The position numbers and the translations under genes are program-made. The notes beneath the pieces are model-generated. The model saw only the letters and a list, made by a program, of their open reading frames with translations, was not told where the DNA came from and searched no databases. From CAYUMU01 sp964445985 (GTDB lineage: Bacteria; Planctomycetota; Planctomycetia; Pirellulales; S012-138), in NCBI GenBank assembly GCA_964445985.1, contig CAYUMU010000026.1, forward strand, positions 6,099 to 70,098: a stretch of 64,000 bases of DNA, written 5' to 3'. This document shows, one piece after another, positions 52,232 through 61,113 of this stretch (its first letter is position 1; every line of letters begins with the position of its first letter).

Positions 52232-53260
52232 TTACGCCTGCCAGCCGTGGGCTTGGCGCACTTTGAGCATGGTGGCCAGGATCGTGTTCCAGGTTTGCTG
52301 GTCTTCGAGCATGGCGTTGGGGAACATGCAGCCATCCCAACAAATATGCTGAATGCCGCGGTCAGCGGCGTCTTTGAGCCAGTAGCCCGAACACTTGACA
52401 ATATCGAGCTTGCCATTGGGATCGTCGGCGGGGCAGTGGCGGCCCGTCTTGTCGTGGGCCCCCGTGCCATGCACGCTGCCGTCGTTCTGGGCCACGTGAA
52501 AATCGAGCGTCCAGGGACGCAGAGCGCCCGTCATTTGCTCATACGCCGCCCAGAACTCGGCGTCGGTGTAGCCCGGCCTCAACAGGGCATGCTCTTCTGC
52601 ATTATACCCCAGCAAGTACAAGTAAGTATGGGCCAGATCGGCTTGAAAGCCCACCGTGCCGGGCAGGTCCACTGTTTCCAACAGGTGCAGCATGTCGCGC
52701 CACGAGTGCATGCCGGCCCAGCAAATCTCGCCTTCGGCGGCCAACCGTTCGCCATGGTCGGCGGCCACTTGGGCAGCTTCGCGAAACGTGGCGGCAATCT
52801 GCTTGGTGTTGCCTTCGGGATCGGCCAACCAATGGCTGGGACTGTCGGCCGAGTCGATGCGAATCACGCCATACTTCCGCACGCCGTGCTCGTTGAAGAT
52901 CTTCGCAATGCGACAGGCCTTCTTCACGGCCAGCACAAAGTTGCCGCGATCGGTGTCGCTGCCCATCGCGCTGCCACCTACCGTGCCGGGCCAAACGGGG
53001 GCCACCAGCGATCCCACGGCCAGATTGTGCGCGGCGATCTTGTCGGCGATGGCCTTGAGTTGATCGTCGCTGGCATCGGGGTCGGTGTGCGGGTGAAACA
53101 GGAAATAGTCGATGCCGTCGAATTTTTCGCCATCGACCTCGGCGCCGGCCGTGAGTTCGAGCATGCGATCGAGGCTGATCGGCGGATGGTCGGTGCCTGC
53201 TTCTTTGCCGACGAGCCCCGGCCACATGGCGTTGTGAAGTTTGGGCAAGGTGTTGCTCAT
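52232..53260 (-). CDS. Sugar isomerase/epimerase, xylose-isomerase-like TIM barrel
   Basis: A 342-residue TIM-barrel protein. FDGIDYFLFHPHTDPDASDDQLKAI gives an early strand with His; LAAEGEICWAGMHSWRDML a Glu-His pair; VGFQADLAHTYLYLLGYNAEE an Asp-His pair; LDFHVAQNDGSVHGTGAHDKTGRHCPADDPNGKLDI the last metal region. Such proteins isomerise or epimerise sugars or inositols with a divalent metal. CGGAGA precedes ATG 53260. It may act with the DUF1080 protein just upstream on the same strand. Confidence 0.82.
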   Translation of the reverse strand: MSNTLPKLHNAMWPGLVGKEAGTDHPPISLDRMLELTAGAEVDGEKFDGIDYFLFHPHTDPDASDDQLKAIADKIAAHNLAVGSLVAPVWPGTVGGSAMGSDTDRGNFVLAVKKACRIAKIFNEHGVRKYGVIRIDSADSPSHWLADPEGNTKQIAATFREAAQVAADHGERLAAEGEICWAGMHSWRDMLHLLETVDLPGTVGFQADLAHTYLYLLGYNAEEHALLRPGYTDAEFWAAYEQMTGALRPWTLDFHVAQNDGSVHGTGAHDKTGRHCPADDPNGKLDIVKCSGYWLKDAADRGIQHICWDGCMFPNAMLEDQQTWNTILATMLKVRQAHGWQA

Positions 53261-53410
53261 GAAATCTCCGGCCTCAATATCCCTAGCGTGCGATGGGGCG
53301 AGGGGAGCCAGAGACTCCCCCCGCAAACGCCCCAGATCATCGCCTGCGGCGAGCCCGTTGGCAACAGCCCGGAGAGCGAATCTTTCTCGGCCCACCTCCC
53401 GGTCCAAAGC

Positions 53411-54091
53411 TTATTTCAGTTCGCGCAGTTCGATGTTCTTGTACCGCGCTTCGGCCGGCGCGCCGCCGTGAATCTGCACGGCGATGATGCCTGCGCGGTC
53501 GATGCCAGGTTCCTGTTCGGTGTAATCCACGGTCTTCAGCCCATTGAGCCACATTTGAATGCGGGGGCCTTCGCAGCGAATCACGTACTCGTTCCAATCG
53601 CCCGGCTTGAGAACCTCTTTGAGCTGGGCTTGTTCAGCTTCGGTTTCGGGCCCGGCCAACACGCGGCGGCGCCGCGATTCATCGTAGAGCTTGCCCCACC
53701 ACTGGCCGCCCATATCGGCCTGATAACCGCTGACTTCGAAGTGATTGGGGATTTTCTGGGTGCGAAACTGCACGCCGGCGTTGTCGCCTTCGCCCTGCAA
53801 CTTGACTTGGATGCGCAGCTCGAAGTCGCCGTATTCCTGGGTGGTGCACAAAAACCAGTTGTGGGCAATCTTCTCCTTGAGCGAGCCGGCCACAATCTCG
53901 CCGTCTTCCACGCGAAAGATCGAGCGATCCCCCTCCCAGCCATCGAGCGTGCGGCCGTCGAATAGTTGGATTGGCTTTGTTCCTGCTTTGGCCTTATTGT
54001 CCGTTGGATTCTCGGCCCACGCCGAGGAACTACCCGTGACAACAAGTAGCAACAGACTGAACAACTTGGATGGTTTGATAAACAGGCTCAT
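53411..54091 (-). CDS. Secreted DUF1080 (3-keto-disaccharide hydrolase-like) protein
   Basis: A 226-residue protein with signal peptide MSLFIKPSKLFSLLLLVVTG ending ..SSSAWA. The DUF1080 domain begins IQLFDGRTLDGWEGD and has FELRIQVKLQGEGDNAGVQFRTQ, YQADMGGQWWGKLYDE and WNEYVIRCEGPRIQMWLNGLKTVDYTE, a concanavalin-like fold. Family members bind or cleave sugars outside the cell, abundant in planctomycetes. It sits 150 bp upstream of the isomerase gene on the same strand. Confidence 0.92.
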   Translation of the reverse strand: MSLFIKPSKLFSLLLLVVTGSSSAWAENPTDNKAKAGTKPIQLFDGRTLDGWEGDRSIFRVEDGEIVAGSLKEKIAHNWFLCTTQEYGDFELRIQVKLQGEGDNAGVQFRTQKIPNHFEVSGYQADMGGQWWGKLYDESRRRRVLAGPETEAEQAQLKEVLKPGDWNEYVIRCEGPRIQMWLNGLKTVDYTEQEPGIDRAGIIAVQIHGGAPAEARYKNIELRELK

Positions 54092-54203
54092 CAGGAAGTC
54101 TCCAGGGCGATCCGTAGGCGACCGGCGTTATTTGAGAGTAGCGGTATTCGCGGACTTGAAATTGCATGCTCAACTCCGCTTTCCAAGGTCCCTCTCCCCC
54201 CGA

Positions 54204-54234
54204 CCCCTCTCCCCGGAAATACCGGGGAGAGGGG
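54204..54234. repeat. CCCCGG-AAATA-CCGGGG palindromic repeat
   Basis: The sequence CTCTCCCCGGAAATACCGGG(GAGAG) occurs here and at 52105-52141. It is perfectly palindromic around AAATA and is intergenic in both places. It may act as a bidirectional terminator or as a REP-like element. Confidence 0.6.
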
Positions 54235-54367
54235 AGAGTGTCTACTACGATTTTTTCGAGAGTACCTGAGCGCCAGTGTACTTGGGCGGAAAGCGCCAAC
54301 CCAGCGGCGGCCGTGAACTTTATTTGCCAACGGAAATAAGCAACCCGCATGGTCGGCAAGTCGCCCG

Positions 54368-55639
54368 CTACCCAACTTGGGCCAGCACGTAGGGGCCTTT
54401 GGGGATGACCGCGATGGTGGCCCGCTCGCCGTATTCGGCCAGGCTGTCGGCCACGGCCCGTTCCACGCTGCTGGCGGCTTCCACAAACAGCCGATTGAGC
54501 GTATCGGCGGGCAGCCCATGGCTGACCATTTTCACCTTGGCCTTGCGGCGAACCTTGGCCATTTCTTCCAACTGCCATTGGTCCATCACAAAGTAGTCCT
54601 TGCCGAGGATGCGTTCGATGAAAATCTCCAGGCTGGCGTTCTCGGCGAACAACTGTTGGAATTCGGGGCTGCCGATGCCTTCGGTCAGGCTGGCCGCGAC
54701 GATGATGGTTCCGCCCTGTTTCACCACCGGCAGGGCGCCGGTCATGGCTTTGACCGACTGGTAAAACGTGGTGTCGAGCGGATAGCCGGCCGAACTGGTC
54801 ACCACCACGTCCACCGGCTCGGGCAGCAGGTCGGTAACCACGCTACGGCAGAAGGCCACGCCCTCCTCGAAAGCCTCGATCATGTGGCCGGCGACCACCT
54901 TCAGTAGCCGCCGCTGGGCGTCGATGACCACGTTCACAATGAAATCGCAGCCAGCCCGCTGGGCAATCCAGGTGTTTTCTTCGTGAACGGGGTTGCCTTG
55001 CAGGATGCCGCAGTCGGCTTGAGGGTTTTCCAGAAATGCCGGGCCGTGCCAAACCTTGATGGTTTCGAGCGCTGCGATGCCGGGGCAAATGACTTTGCGG
55101 CCGCCGGAAAAGCCCGCCATCAGATGCGGCTCGATCAGCCCCGTGGTGATCTTCAAATCGGCGTTCACATATCGGCTATCGAGCCAGATGGGCACGCCGC
55201 GAGGGCTTTCGCCCAAGTAGGTATGCTGGTCGCGCTCCTTGCCGTAGTGATTTTCGATGCGGTAGTTGCGGGCGATCTCTTCGCCGACCATTTCCACCAG
55301 CTCGTCGCCCAAGTTAGGACGATGCAAACCGGTGGCCACCAGAATGGTAATTTGATCGCGCGGGATGCCGGCGGCCTCGAGCCTGGCCAGCAGCGGGGTG
55401 AGAATGGCGGCGTTGGGAACCGGCCGGGTGATATCGCAGATCAGCACGCAGGCGCTTTTCCGCCCCTGGGCAAGTTCGGCCAAGGGGGGAGACCCAATCG
55501 GGTTGGCCAGCGCCGCGGCAATCGCCGCGGCCGAGTCGGGCAGGGCGGGAGCGTCTTTATAAGCCAGGCACCGCACCAAATGCTTTTCTGGCAGTTCCAC
55601 CTCTAAGCCGGTGCGGCCATATTCGAGTTTGAACCGCAT
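54368..55639 (-). CDS. larA: LarA-family nickel-dependent racemase
   Basis: A 423-residue LarA homologue. CVLICDITRPVPNAAILTPLL and ILVATGLHRPNLGDELVEMVG are family motifs. LIEPHLMAGFSGGRKVICPGIAALETIKVWH holds the His, the cofactor-linked Lys and the second His expected for the nickel-pincer site. LarA racemises lactate; relatives act on other 2-hydroxy acids. The cofactor makers LarB, LarC and LarE are not in the window. ATG 55639 is chosen by the start MRFKLEYGRTGL. A CTGGTAGCTGG-type repeat lies directly upstream. Confidence 0.88.
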   Translation of the reverse strand: MRFKLEYGRTGLEVELPEKHLVRCLAYKDAPALPDSAAAIAAALANPIGSPPLAELAQGRKSACVLICDITRPVPNAAILTPLLARLEAAGIPRDQITILVATGLHRPNLGDELVEMVGEEIARNYRIENHYGKERDQHTYLGESPRGVPIWLDSRYVNADLKITTGLIEPHLMAGFSGGRKVICPGIAALETIKVWHGPAFLENPQADCGILQGNPVHEENTWIAQRAGCDFIVNVVIDAQRRLLKVVAGHMIEAFEEGVAFCRSVVTDLLPEPVDVVVTSSAGYPLDTTFYQSVKAMTGALPVVKQGGTIIVAASLTEGIGSPEFQQLFAENASLEIFIERILGKDYFVMDQWQLEEMAKVRRKAKVKMVSHGLPADTLNRLFVEAASSVERAVADSLAEYGERATIAVIPKGPYVLAQVG

Positions 55640-55712
55640 TGCTGGGGGCTGGTAGCTGGGGGTTGGTGGCTGGTGGCTGGGTTGTCCCAACGCACACCTC
55701 GGCTCAGTCTCG

Positions 55713-55913
55713 TTATTTGTCGTCGTCCTTTTCCTTCTTCTTCTTTTTCTTTACCGACAGCTTGTAGACGCGCACCTTGGGCAATCCCAGCGGGCTGTCG
55801 CCTTCTTGCCAGCGGTCTTGTTCCCGGAGTTTGACGATGCGTTCGGCGCGGGTGAGCACGCTTCGGCTCTTCACCATTCCGCGGCGAACCTTCAGGCTCT
55901 TATCAATGGTCAT
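55713..55913 (-). CDS. Small basic protein of PVC bacteria (TIGR04137-like)
   Basis: A 66-residue protein: MTIDKSLKVRRGMVKSRSVL, then TRAERIVKLREQDRWQEGDS, PLGLPKVRVYKLSVKKKKKK. It matches the small basic protein described as a signature of the Planctomycetes-Verrucomicrobia-Chlamydiae group, thought to bind nucleic acid and perform a housekeeping task. The Lys tail and its place ~280 bp downstream of rpsR on the same strand fit a ribosome-linked role. The exact function is not established. Confidence 0.9.
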   Translation of the reverse strand: MTIDKSLKVRRGMVKSRSVLTRAERIVKLREQDRWQEGDSPLGLPKVRVYKLSVKKKKKKEKDDDK

Positions 55914-56191
55914 GGGAGGAATTTCCCCAATTCGGGCGGTACTCGCCCAGATGTATTGAGTGGGATGGTTTGATATTTCTAAAGGCCGTTCCTGGAGGGA
56001 TCGGCCATTCTACCTTGGCTGTTTTGGGGTGTGAACCGCGCAGGTTTTGGGATGCGGCGAATCCCCGCGGTTGTGAGGGACGGCGGAGTGTCGAGCTGGC
56101 CAAGCAGGTGCAAATGCCACGCGGCCCTCCCCCCTTTGCGGAAGGCGACGAGCGTTAGATCCACTGCCATCAGCAGCCCACTCCCCCCCGA

Positions 56192-56437
56192 TCATTCGCC
56201 GACGTAAGGCAGCAGGGCCATGAAGCGAGCCCGCTTGATGGCTTGCGTTACAGCATGCTGGCTGACCGCTGTGCAACCACTTTTACGGCGGCCAATGATT
56301 TTTCCCTGACGGCTCGTAAGTTTCCCAAGAAGCTCCAAGTCTTTGTAGTCAACGTACATAGGCCGAGGGCGCTTGCCATCGACAAAGACGGGATCTTTCT
56401 TCTTGCTACGCGTAGTCGCTTTGCGTTTCTTGGCCAT
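56192..56437 (-). CDS. rpsR: Small ribosomal subunit protein bS18
   Basis: An 81-residue S18: basic N-terminus (MAKKRKATTRSKKK), VDYKDLELLGKLTSRQGKIIGRRKSGCTAVSQHAVTQAIKRARFMALLPYV is the conserved core. It binds 16S rRNA with S6 in the platform. Not flanked by rpsF or rplI. The intergenic 56438-56858 holds the divergent 5' regions and no other gene. Confidence 0.95.
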   Translation of the reverse strand: MAKKRKATTRSKKKDPVFVDGKRPRPMYVDYKDLELLGKLTSRQGKIIGRRKSGCTAVSQHAVTQAIKRARFMALLPYVGE

Positions 56438-56858
56438 GAAAAAACCGTAAATACTTTACATGCTAACGAGATAACTTGCCAACGACCGCCGCGGTCGTGT
56501 GGTCGGAAGCCCTGTATCATAGCGAGCGAATTCCTAGCCGTCAAAAGGTTGTTCGGCACGGCGTTTTCTATTGCCAAAAATCAACGGATTATTCAAATAC
56601 GCCTTCCCCGAACTACGTAATTCGACGAAGAATACTCCGGAGGCGTCGTGGCACGTGTGTCGGCGGGAAAATTCCTGGGAAAGGCGACGCCCCCCGTTGG
56701 TCGGTTCCGAGAAACCGATCCCGTTCATTTCAGCGCGATCCAGCGCGACGCATTCCAGGTGATTTGCGGGCGGGTGTGGGAAATTCCTACGAAGACAGTC
56801 GTGGTACGGACGCAGTTGGTTCAAGCTGTGAATGTGCAGCCAGCTGAGGGAGAGCACC

Positions 56859-57656
56859 ATGGGTTACCTCGATCCCCGATTTCGTATCGCCAGCCAGGTG
56901 GTGCAATTCGCGGTCATGCTGCTGGGGATCGTGGCGGCACTGGCGGTGGTCTATGCCGTGTCTCCAGGCGACCACTGGATCTATTGGGCGACTTTCATTC
57001 TGCCTGTCCCCTGCCTGTTATTGTTTTACTTGTCTCTGCGGCTATGGCAGCAAGGGGCAAACATCCACTCACCGATCGCTTTTCTGGCCGGTTCGCTGTT
57101 CATTTGCGGGGGGCTGATCTTCGATCTTGCGGCGACGGTACACCACTCGCCCGACCTCACCCTTGAAGGCAACCCCCTGGCGCGAAACCTGCTGGACCTG
57201 GGATTCCCGTTGGAGTTCGTCTTCTTTTACGGATTCGCCCTGCAGGGCATTTTGGCCTTGGTATTGTGCGTTTTATGGGCCGCCTTCCTGCGGCACCGGA
57301 CCTGGTGGCTGGAAACGAGCCTGCAAGTTGCCCCGCACTCGTTCCTCGATTTTCTCAAGGCCACCACCGGCGGAGGGCTGCTTCCCTGGCGCCAGTATTT
57401 GTTCTATCCCCTCCCCAGCGACGCCAAGCCATCCCCCTACCACATGGGTGTGTTTCTGTTGCCGCCGGGCCTGTTGGCCGCCGGTTTGCACCGCTGGTAC
57501 GTAGGACTGGAATGGTTTGGGGTAGTGCCGTGGATTTCGCCCATGGTTAGCGGCGTGGCGGCGCTGGCTGCCGGAATCGCGGTTTCCACCGTGGGTTTGT
57601 ACCTTTGGTTCCGGCACCGAACCTCCAGCCCACGGCTGGTCGAGGCTTCGGCTTAG
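56859..57656 (+). CDS. Multi-span integral membrane protein
   Basis: A 265-residue protein with about six hydrophobic segments (IASQVVQFAVMLLGIVAALAVV, WATFILPVPCLLLFYLSL, AFLAGSLFICGGLIFDLA, EFVFFYGFALQGILALVLCV, HMGVFLLPPGLLAAGL, GVAALAAGIAVSTVGLYLW). TVHHSPDLTLEGNPLARNLLD is a loop with charged residues. It resembles DUF5658-type or similar small membrane families only loosely. GAGGGAG precedes ATG 56859. Function unknown. Confidence 0.72.
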   Translation: MGYLDPRFRIASQVVQFAVMLLGIVAALAVVYAVSPGDHWIYWATFILPVPCLLLFYLSLRLWQQGANIHSPIAFLAGSLFICGGLIFDLAATVHHSPDLTLEGNPLARNLLDLGFPLEFVFFYGFALQGILALVLCVLWAAFLRHRTWWLETSLQVAPHSFLDFLKATTGGGLLPWRQYLFYPLPSDAKPSPYHMGVFLLPPGLLAAGLHRWYVGLEWFGVVPWISPMVSGVAALAAGIAVSTVGLYLWFRHRTSSPRLVEASA

Positions 57657-57950
57657 TGCCGATTTCCCATACTCCCGCCGCCCCTGGCGAACGTGGGTGG
57701 AGGTGAGGGGGGAACAGGGTTTCTGGCGTCGGCCCGTCTGTTGGACTCGGCCCCCAATATCCGGCTTGATGGCTCCCGTCGGCCATCTGCGTGGCACCTA
57801 ACTCCCACGCGAGCCATAATTTAGTTGACTTTCTCCGCCCCATGGCGTTTGATGATGGTTGGTCGGGGGGGAAGGACGACTCCCCGCAACCCCCCAACCA
57901 AGCGAGCAGAGGACGCAATTCCGCCGATTCCAGGGGCCGGAGGGTGCGTT

Positions 57951-58559
57951 ATGTGGGTACGGTTAACATGCCCGAATGGGCACCGTCTCAAAATTCAGAG
58001 CCAGTTTCTTGGCCGCAGCAATCGCTGCCCTAAGTGCAACGCACACGTTTACTTGTGGATTCAAGTCATGTGCTCGCAAGGGCACTCCTTGAAGGTCAAA
58101 AGTTTGCACGCTGGCAAGCAAGGCCGTTGCCCCATGTGCAAAGTCAGCGTGCGGGTGCCCGACATTATGGAAGCCGTGGCCCTCGATACGCTTTCGGGCC
58201 ATGATATGGCAACGGGCGAAAACGCGACCGCTGCCTCGCCAGGCCAGTCGTCCGACGGCGCCGCGGTTGCGCCCTCGGTAATGGCGGCCCCGTCCCCTTC
58301 CTCGCTGGCCGGCAACGCACCGGTTTCGGAAGTCGTGGCCAGCTCGGCCCTGATTCGCACCACGCGGATCTGCCCTGCCTGCAAAGACGAAATCCCCAGG
58401 GCCTATCGCACTTGCCCTCATTGCAACCACTACATCGGGGAAGACACGCAGCAAGACTCCCCCCAAATGTCATTACGTTGCCCCGACTGCGGCCAGGTTG
58501 GGTTTCCCGGCGAAGCCATTTGCACCACCTGCGGCGTTCCCTTGGTGCACCGCAGATAG
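57951..58559 (+). CDS. Multi-zinc-ribbon protein
   Basis: A 202-residue protein with four Cys-rich units: CPNGHRLKIQSQFLGRSNRCPKC and CSQGHSLKVKSLHAGKQGRCPMC at the N-terminus, and CPACKDEIPRAYRTCPHC and CPDCGQVGFPGEAICTTC at the C-terminus, with a Ser/Ala/Pro linker between. The first two start CP/CS-x-GH, a type often seen in planctomycete regulators. GGAGG lies 8 nt before ATG 57951. A protein or nucleic-acid binding role is likely; no catalytic domain. Confidence 0.78.
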   Translation: MWVRLTCPNGHRLKIQSQFLGRSNRCPKCNAHVYLWIQVMCSQGHSLKVKSLHAGKQGRCPMCKVSVRVPDIMEAVALDTLSGHDMATGENATAASPGQSSDGAAVAPSVMAAPSPSSLAGNAPVSEVVASSALIRTTRICPACKDEIPRAYRTCPHCNHYIGEDTQQDSPQMSLRCPDCGQVGFPGEAICTTCGVPLVHRR

Positions 58560-58603
58560 CCCGAGGGCCACGAACTCAAGACCGGGCCATTAACCCGGGC
58601 CGC

Positions 58604-58933
58604 TCAGTTGGGATCGGTCGAAGGCTCCCGGTCGCCAGCTTGCAGCACGTCGGTCAGCTTCCAAATTCGCAGCGCCTGTTCGTGGTCGGGGTTGAGCACC
58701 GCGTGGTGAATGCCCGCCGCCTCGCAGGCGGTAAAAATGGAACGCAGCACCGTGGCATCTGGCTGATAGATGTTCCAGTCGGCGCCGAGATGGGCCGCTG
58801 TTTGGTAGGTCTCTGCCGCGGCGCGATCCACAAACAGCGCCAGGGCACTCACGCCATCGACTAAACGCCAGGTGGCGAACTCCGCCTGGTCCTCGGCCTC
58901 GGTATACAGCAAGTAGGGTTCGAGGTCTTGCAC
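58604..58933 (-). CDS. Hypothetical protein, start uncertain
   Basis: About 109 residues: VQDLEPYLLYTEAEDQAEFATWRLVDGVSALALFVDRAAAETYQTA then DATVLRSIFTACEAAGIHHAVLNPDHEQALRIWKL. The pattern is alpha/beta, similar in style to small conserved DUF proteins. GTG 58933 is the best in-frame start; the upstream in-frame sequence looks non-coding and there is no strong ribosome site. Function unknown. Confidence 0.5.
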   Translation of the reverse strand: MQDLEPYLLYTEAEDQAEFATWRLVDGVSALALFVDRAAAETYQTAAHLGADWNIYQPDATVLRSIFTACEAAGIHHAVLNPDHEQALRIWKLTDVLQAGDREPSTDPN

Positions 58934-59295
58934 CGTTGTTGGACCTGAAGAATTGGCAACATGAGTCGGAATGGGAAACGCCGCTCCCCAGGGGCCGGGG
59001 GCATGCGTGGCTGAGCAAAGCGAAACGCCCGGTGGCAGCCATCTTCCCACCAAGGCTACCACCCTAAGCCCACGTTTCAACCAAATCAATGCCGCAACGC
59101 CCGCCAATGGGCACTGCACCCAGCTACCAACTACCAGCTACCAGCCACTAGCCACCATCGCCCCCCGCCAGCCCCGTCAATCTATGCCGGTTACGCAAAC
59201 AGCGCCGGATGTTTCAAAGGTAAGCAATCTTCGAGCTGTAACAGCCGATCCTGTCATATGCCCGGCTCATTGGGCTATCTCCTGCCGAGGAGAAA

Positions 59296-59586
59296 ATGCG
59301 ACCCTCACCTTTAATCTCGGGCTCTATGAACTGCTTGCACGCCGACAACATTCGAGAACTGGTTCTGGCGACCTTCCAGCAATTGGGAGCCCCCAAGAAC
59401 CACTTGCTCGCGGAAACGGTCTTGATCCGGGAAGGCTATTACTACGGCCGCTCGTATCGCGCCGGCGAATTGATCGCCACGTTCGTGGCTGAAACCGCCA
59501 CGCTGCAGTTCTTTGCCACCGATGGTCGCCTGCTCGACTCCATGCCCTGCGGCGAAGAAGACCTGGCCATCCGTCGGGCTGCGTAG
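59296..59586 (+). CDS. Small hypothetical protein
   Basis: A 96-residue protein; CGAGGAG precedes ATG 59296. NIRELVLATFQQLGAPKNHLLAETVLIREGYYYGRSYRAGELIATFVAETATLQFFATDG is a compact alpha/beta pattern with a winged appearance. A second ATG at 59326 is possible. Conserved small planctomycete proteins of this type have no known role. Confidence 0.62.
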   Translation: MRPSPLISGSMNCLHADNIRELVLATFQQLGAPKNHLLAETVLIREGYYYGRSYRAGELIATFVAETATLQFFATDGRLLDSMPCGEEDLAIRRAA

Positions 59587-59639
59587 CGCCCCAAAATCGC
59601 CACGGTTCAAGGGCACGCCAGGCGTGGCGCGCCCGCTGG

Positions 59640-60641
59640 TTATCCTTCCGCAGGCTGTGCGGAAGGCACCACCGTTTGCTGGGTAATGCGGGCCCACCGG
59701 CTGGCCAGCACGCCGCAGATCACCAGTTGCAGTGGGTGGTAGACCATGATCGGCAACAGGATCAACCCTAGAAGAGGGTTGCCGCCGAACATCAATTGGG
59801 CCATCGGCACCCCCGTCGCCAGCGATTTCTTCGAACCGCAGAATATCGCGGCAATGCGGTCGGCAAAGTTGAACCGCAGGCCGTCGCTCATTGCGCCCAC
59901 CAAGAAGAACACCACAAAGAACAAGCCTGCCGCGCCGAAGATGGTCGCCAGCACCACGACGGCGCCGTTCTGCGACCAGACGCCCTCTTTGAATGACTCG
60001 CAAAACGACGTATACACCAGCAACAAGATCGTGCCGCGGTCCACGCGGTGGATCCATTTCTTGTGAGCCGCGGCCCAAGCCGCCAACAGGGGGCGAGCGA
60101 GTTGCCCCAGCACCAGCGGCAGTACCAGCCACAGCACCAAATCCAAAATCACTCCCGTTAACGATCCGCTGCCCCCCCGCGTTTCGACTACGGCTCCCAT
60201 CCAGAGCGGCGTCAGCACCACGCCCAGCAAACTGGAAAGCGTGGCATTGAACACGGCGGCCGCCACATTGCCGCCCGCGGCGGCCGTCAGGGCAACCGAA
60301 GACGAAACCGTGGAGGGCAGCGCGCACAAATAAAAGAAGCCCAGCCGCAGCCCTTCGGGCAACCAACTGCTGGTGGTGGCCATGATCGCCAGGCCAATCA
60401 ACGGAAACAGCACAAACGCGCTCCCCTGCACCACCAGGTGCAATCGCCAGTTGAGCGTGCCTGCCTTCAGAGCGGTGAACGATAGCGCCACCCCGTGCAG
60501 AAAGAAGATCAAGGCCACGCCCGCCTTGGTCAGCAGTTCGGGGTGCAGCCAGCCGCCGCGCGCGCCCGGCTCGGGAAACAGCCACGCCCAGCCGACCGCC
60601 GCGGCCATGCCCAGCAGAAACCAATCCACCTTTCGCTTCAT
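59640..60641 (-). CDS. SBF-like bile acid:sodium symporter family transporter
   Basis: A 333-residue protein with nine to ten membrane segments. FLLGMAAAVGWAWLFP at the N-terminus, ALIFFLHGVALSFTALKAG, CALPSTVSSSVALTAAAGGNVAAAVFNATLSSLLGV (the Na-binding crossover region) and FCGSKKSLATGVPMAQLMFG near the C-terminus match the SBF-like CPA family (PF13593). The natural substrate of bacterial members is unclear, likely an organic acid with Na+. Confidence 0.9.
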   Translation of the reverse strand: MKRKVDWFLLGMAAAVGWAWLFPEPGARGGWLHPELLTKAGVALIFFLHGVALSFTALKAGTLNWRLHLVVQGSAFVLFPLIGLAIMATTSSWLPEGLRLGFFYLCALPSTVSSSVALTAAAGGNVAAAVFNATLSSLLGVVLTPLWMGAVVETRGGSGSLTGVILDLVLWLVLPLVLGQLARPLLAAWAAAHKKWIHRVDRGTILLLVYTSFCESFKEGVWSQNGAVVVLATIFGAAGLFFVVFFLVGAMSDGLRFNFADRIAAIFCGSKKSLATGVPMAQLMFGGNPLLGLILLPIMVYHPLQLVICGVLASRWARITQQTVVPSAQPAEG

Positions 60642-61113
60642 GCATCACACCTGCATTTTGACTTGCCATGGCACAACATCCACGGCCGCCGAAATTCTGA
60701 ACAGCATGCGCCGTTGGACGATCATGGTGAGACGATCATGGTGAAACGTTAGGGCTTGTTCCCGGCGAAGTCTAGCTGCCAGTTGTTGCGGAGCCAGTTG
60801 TTGCGGAGCTAGGGCCAAGGTCCGCCGGCCCACCCCATTCTCCCCACGGCACGTCCTGGCCGACAGGCCGCCGCGCCGCAGGCCACCTCTCCCGGCTGAA
60901 CTTGAGCAAATGGGGGATCAGGGATATGATTCCCGCAGAGCAAGCTCGTTTTGCTGGAGCGTTCCTCCACCACCGGTCGTCGTTTTCAAAACGCCTACGG
61001 AGCAAGGGTGGCAGTGGGCGTAAGTCACACGCGTTTTTCGCCTGTCGCGCGGCCCCCAAAGTCGAGCCCTGGCTAAGAGTGCGTTATTCGTAGCCGCCAG
61101 TGGGGATCCACGC
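60642..61113. other. Intergenic with short tandem repeats
   Basis: ACGATCATGGTGA is repeated at 60719-60745 and GCCAGTTGTTGCGGA at about 60777-60806. No gene is supported. This is the divergent region between the SBF transporter and gdhA. Confidence 0.5.
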
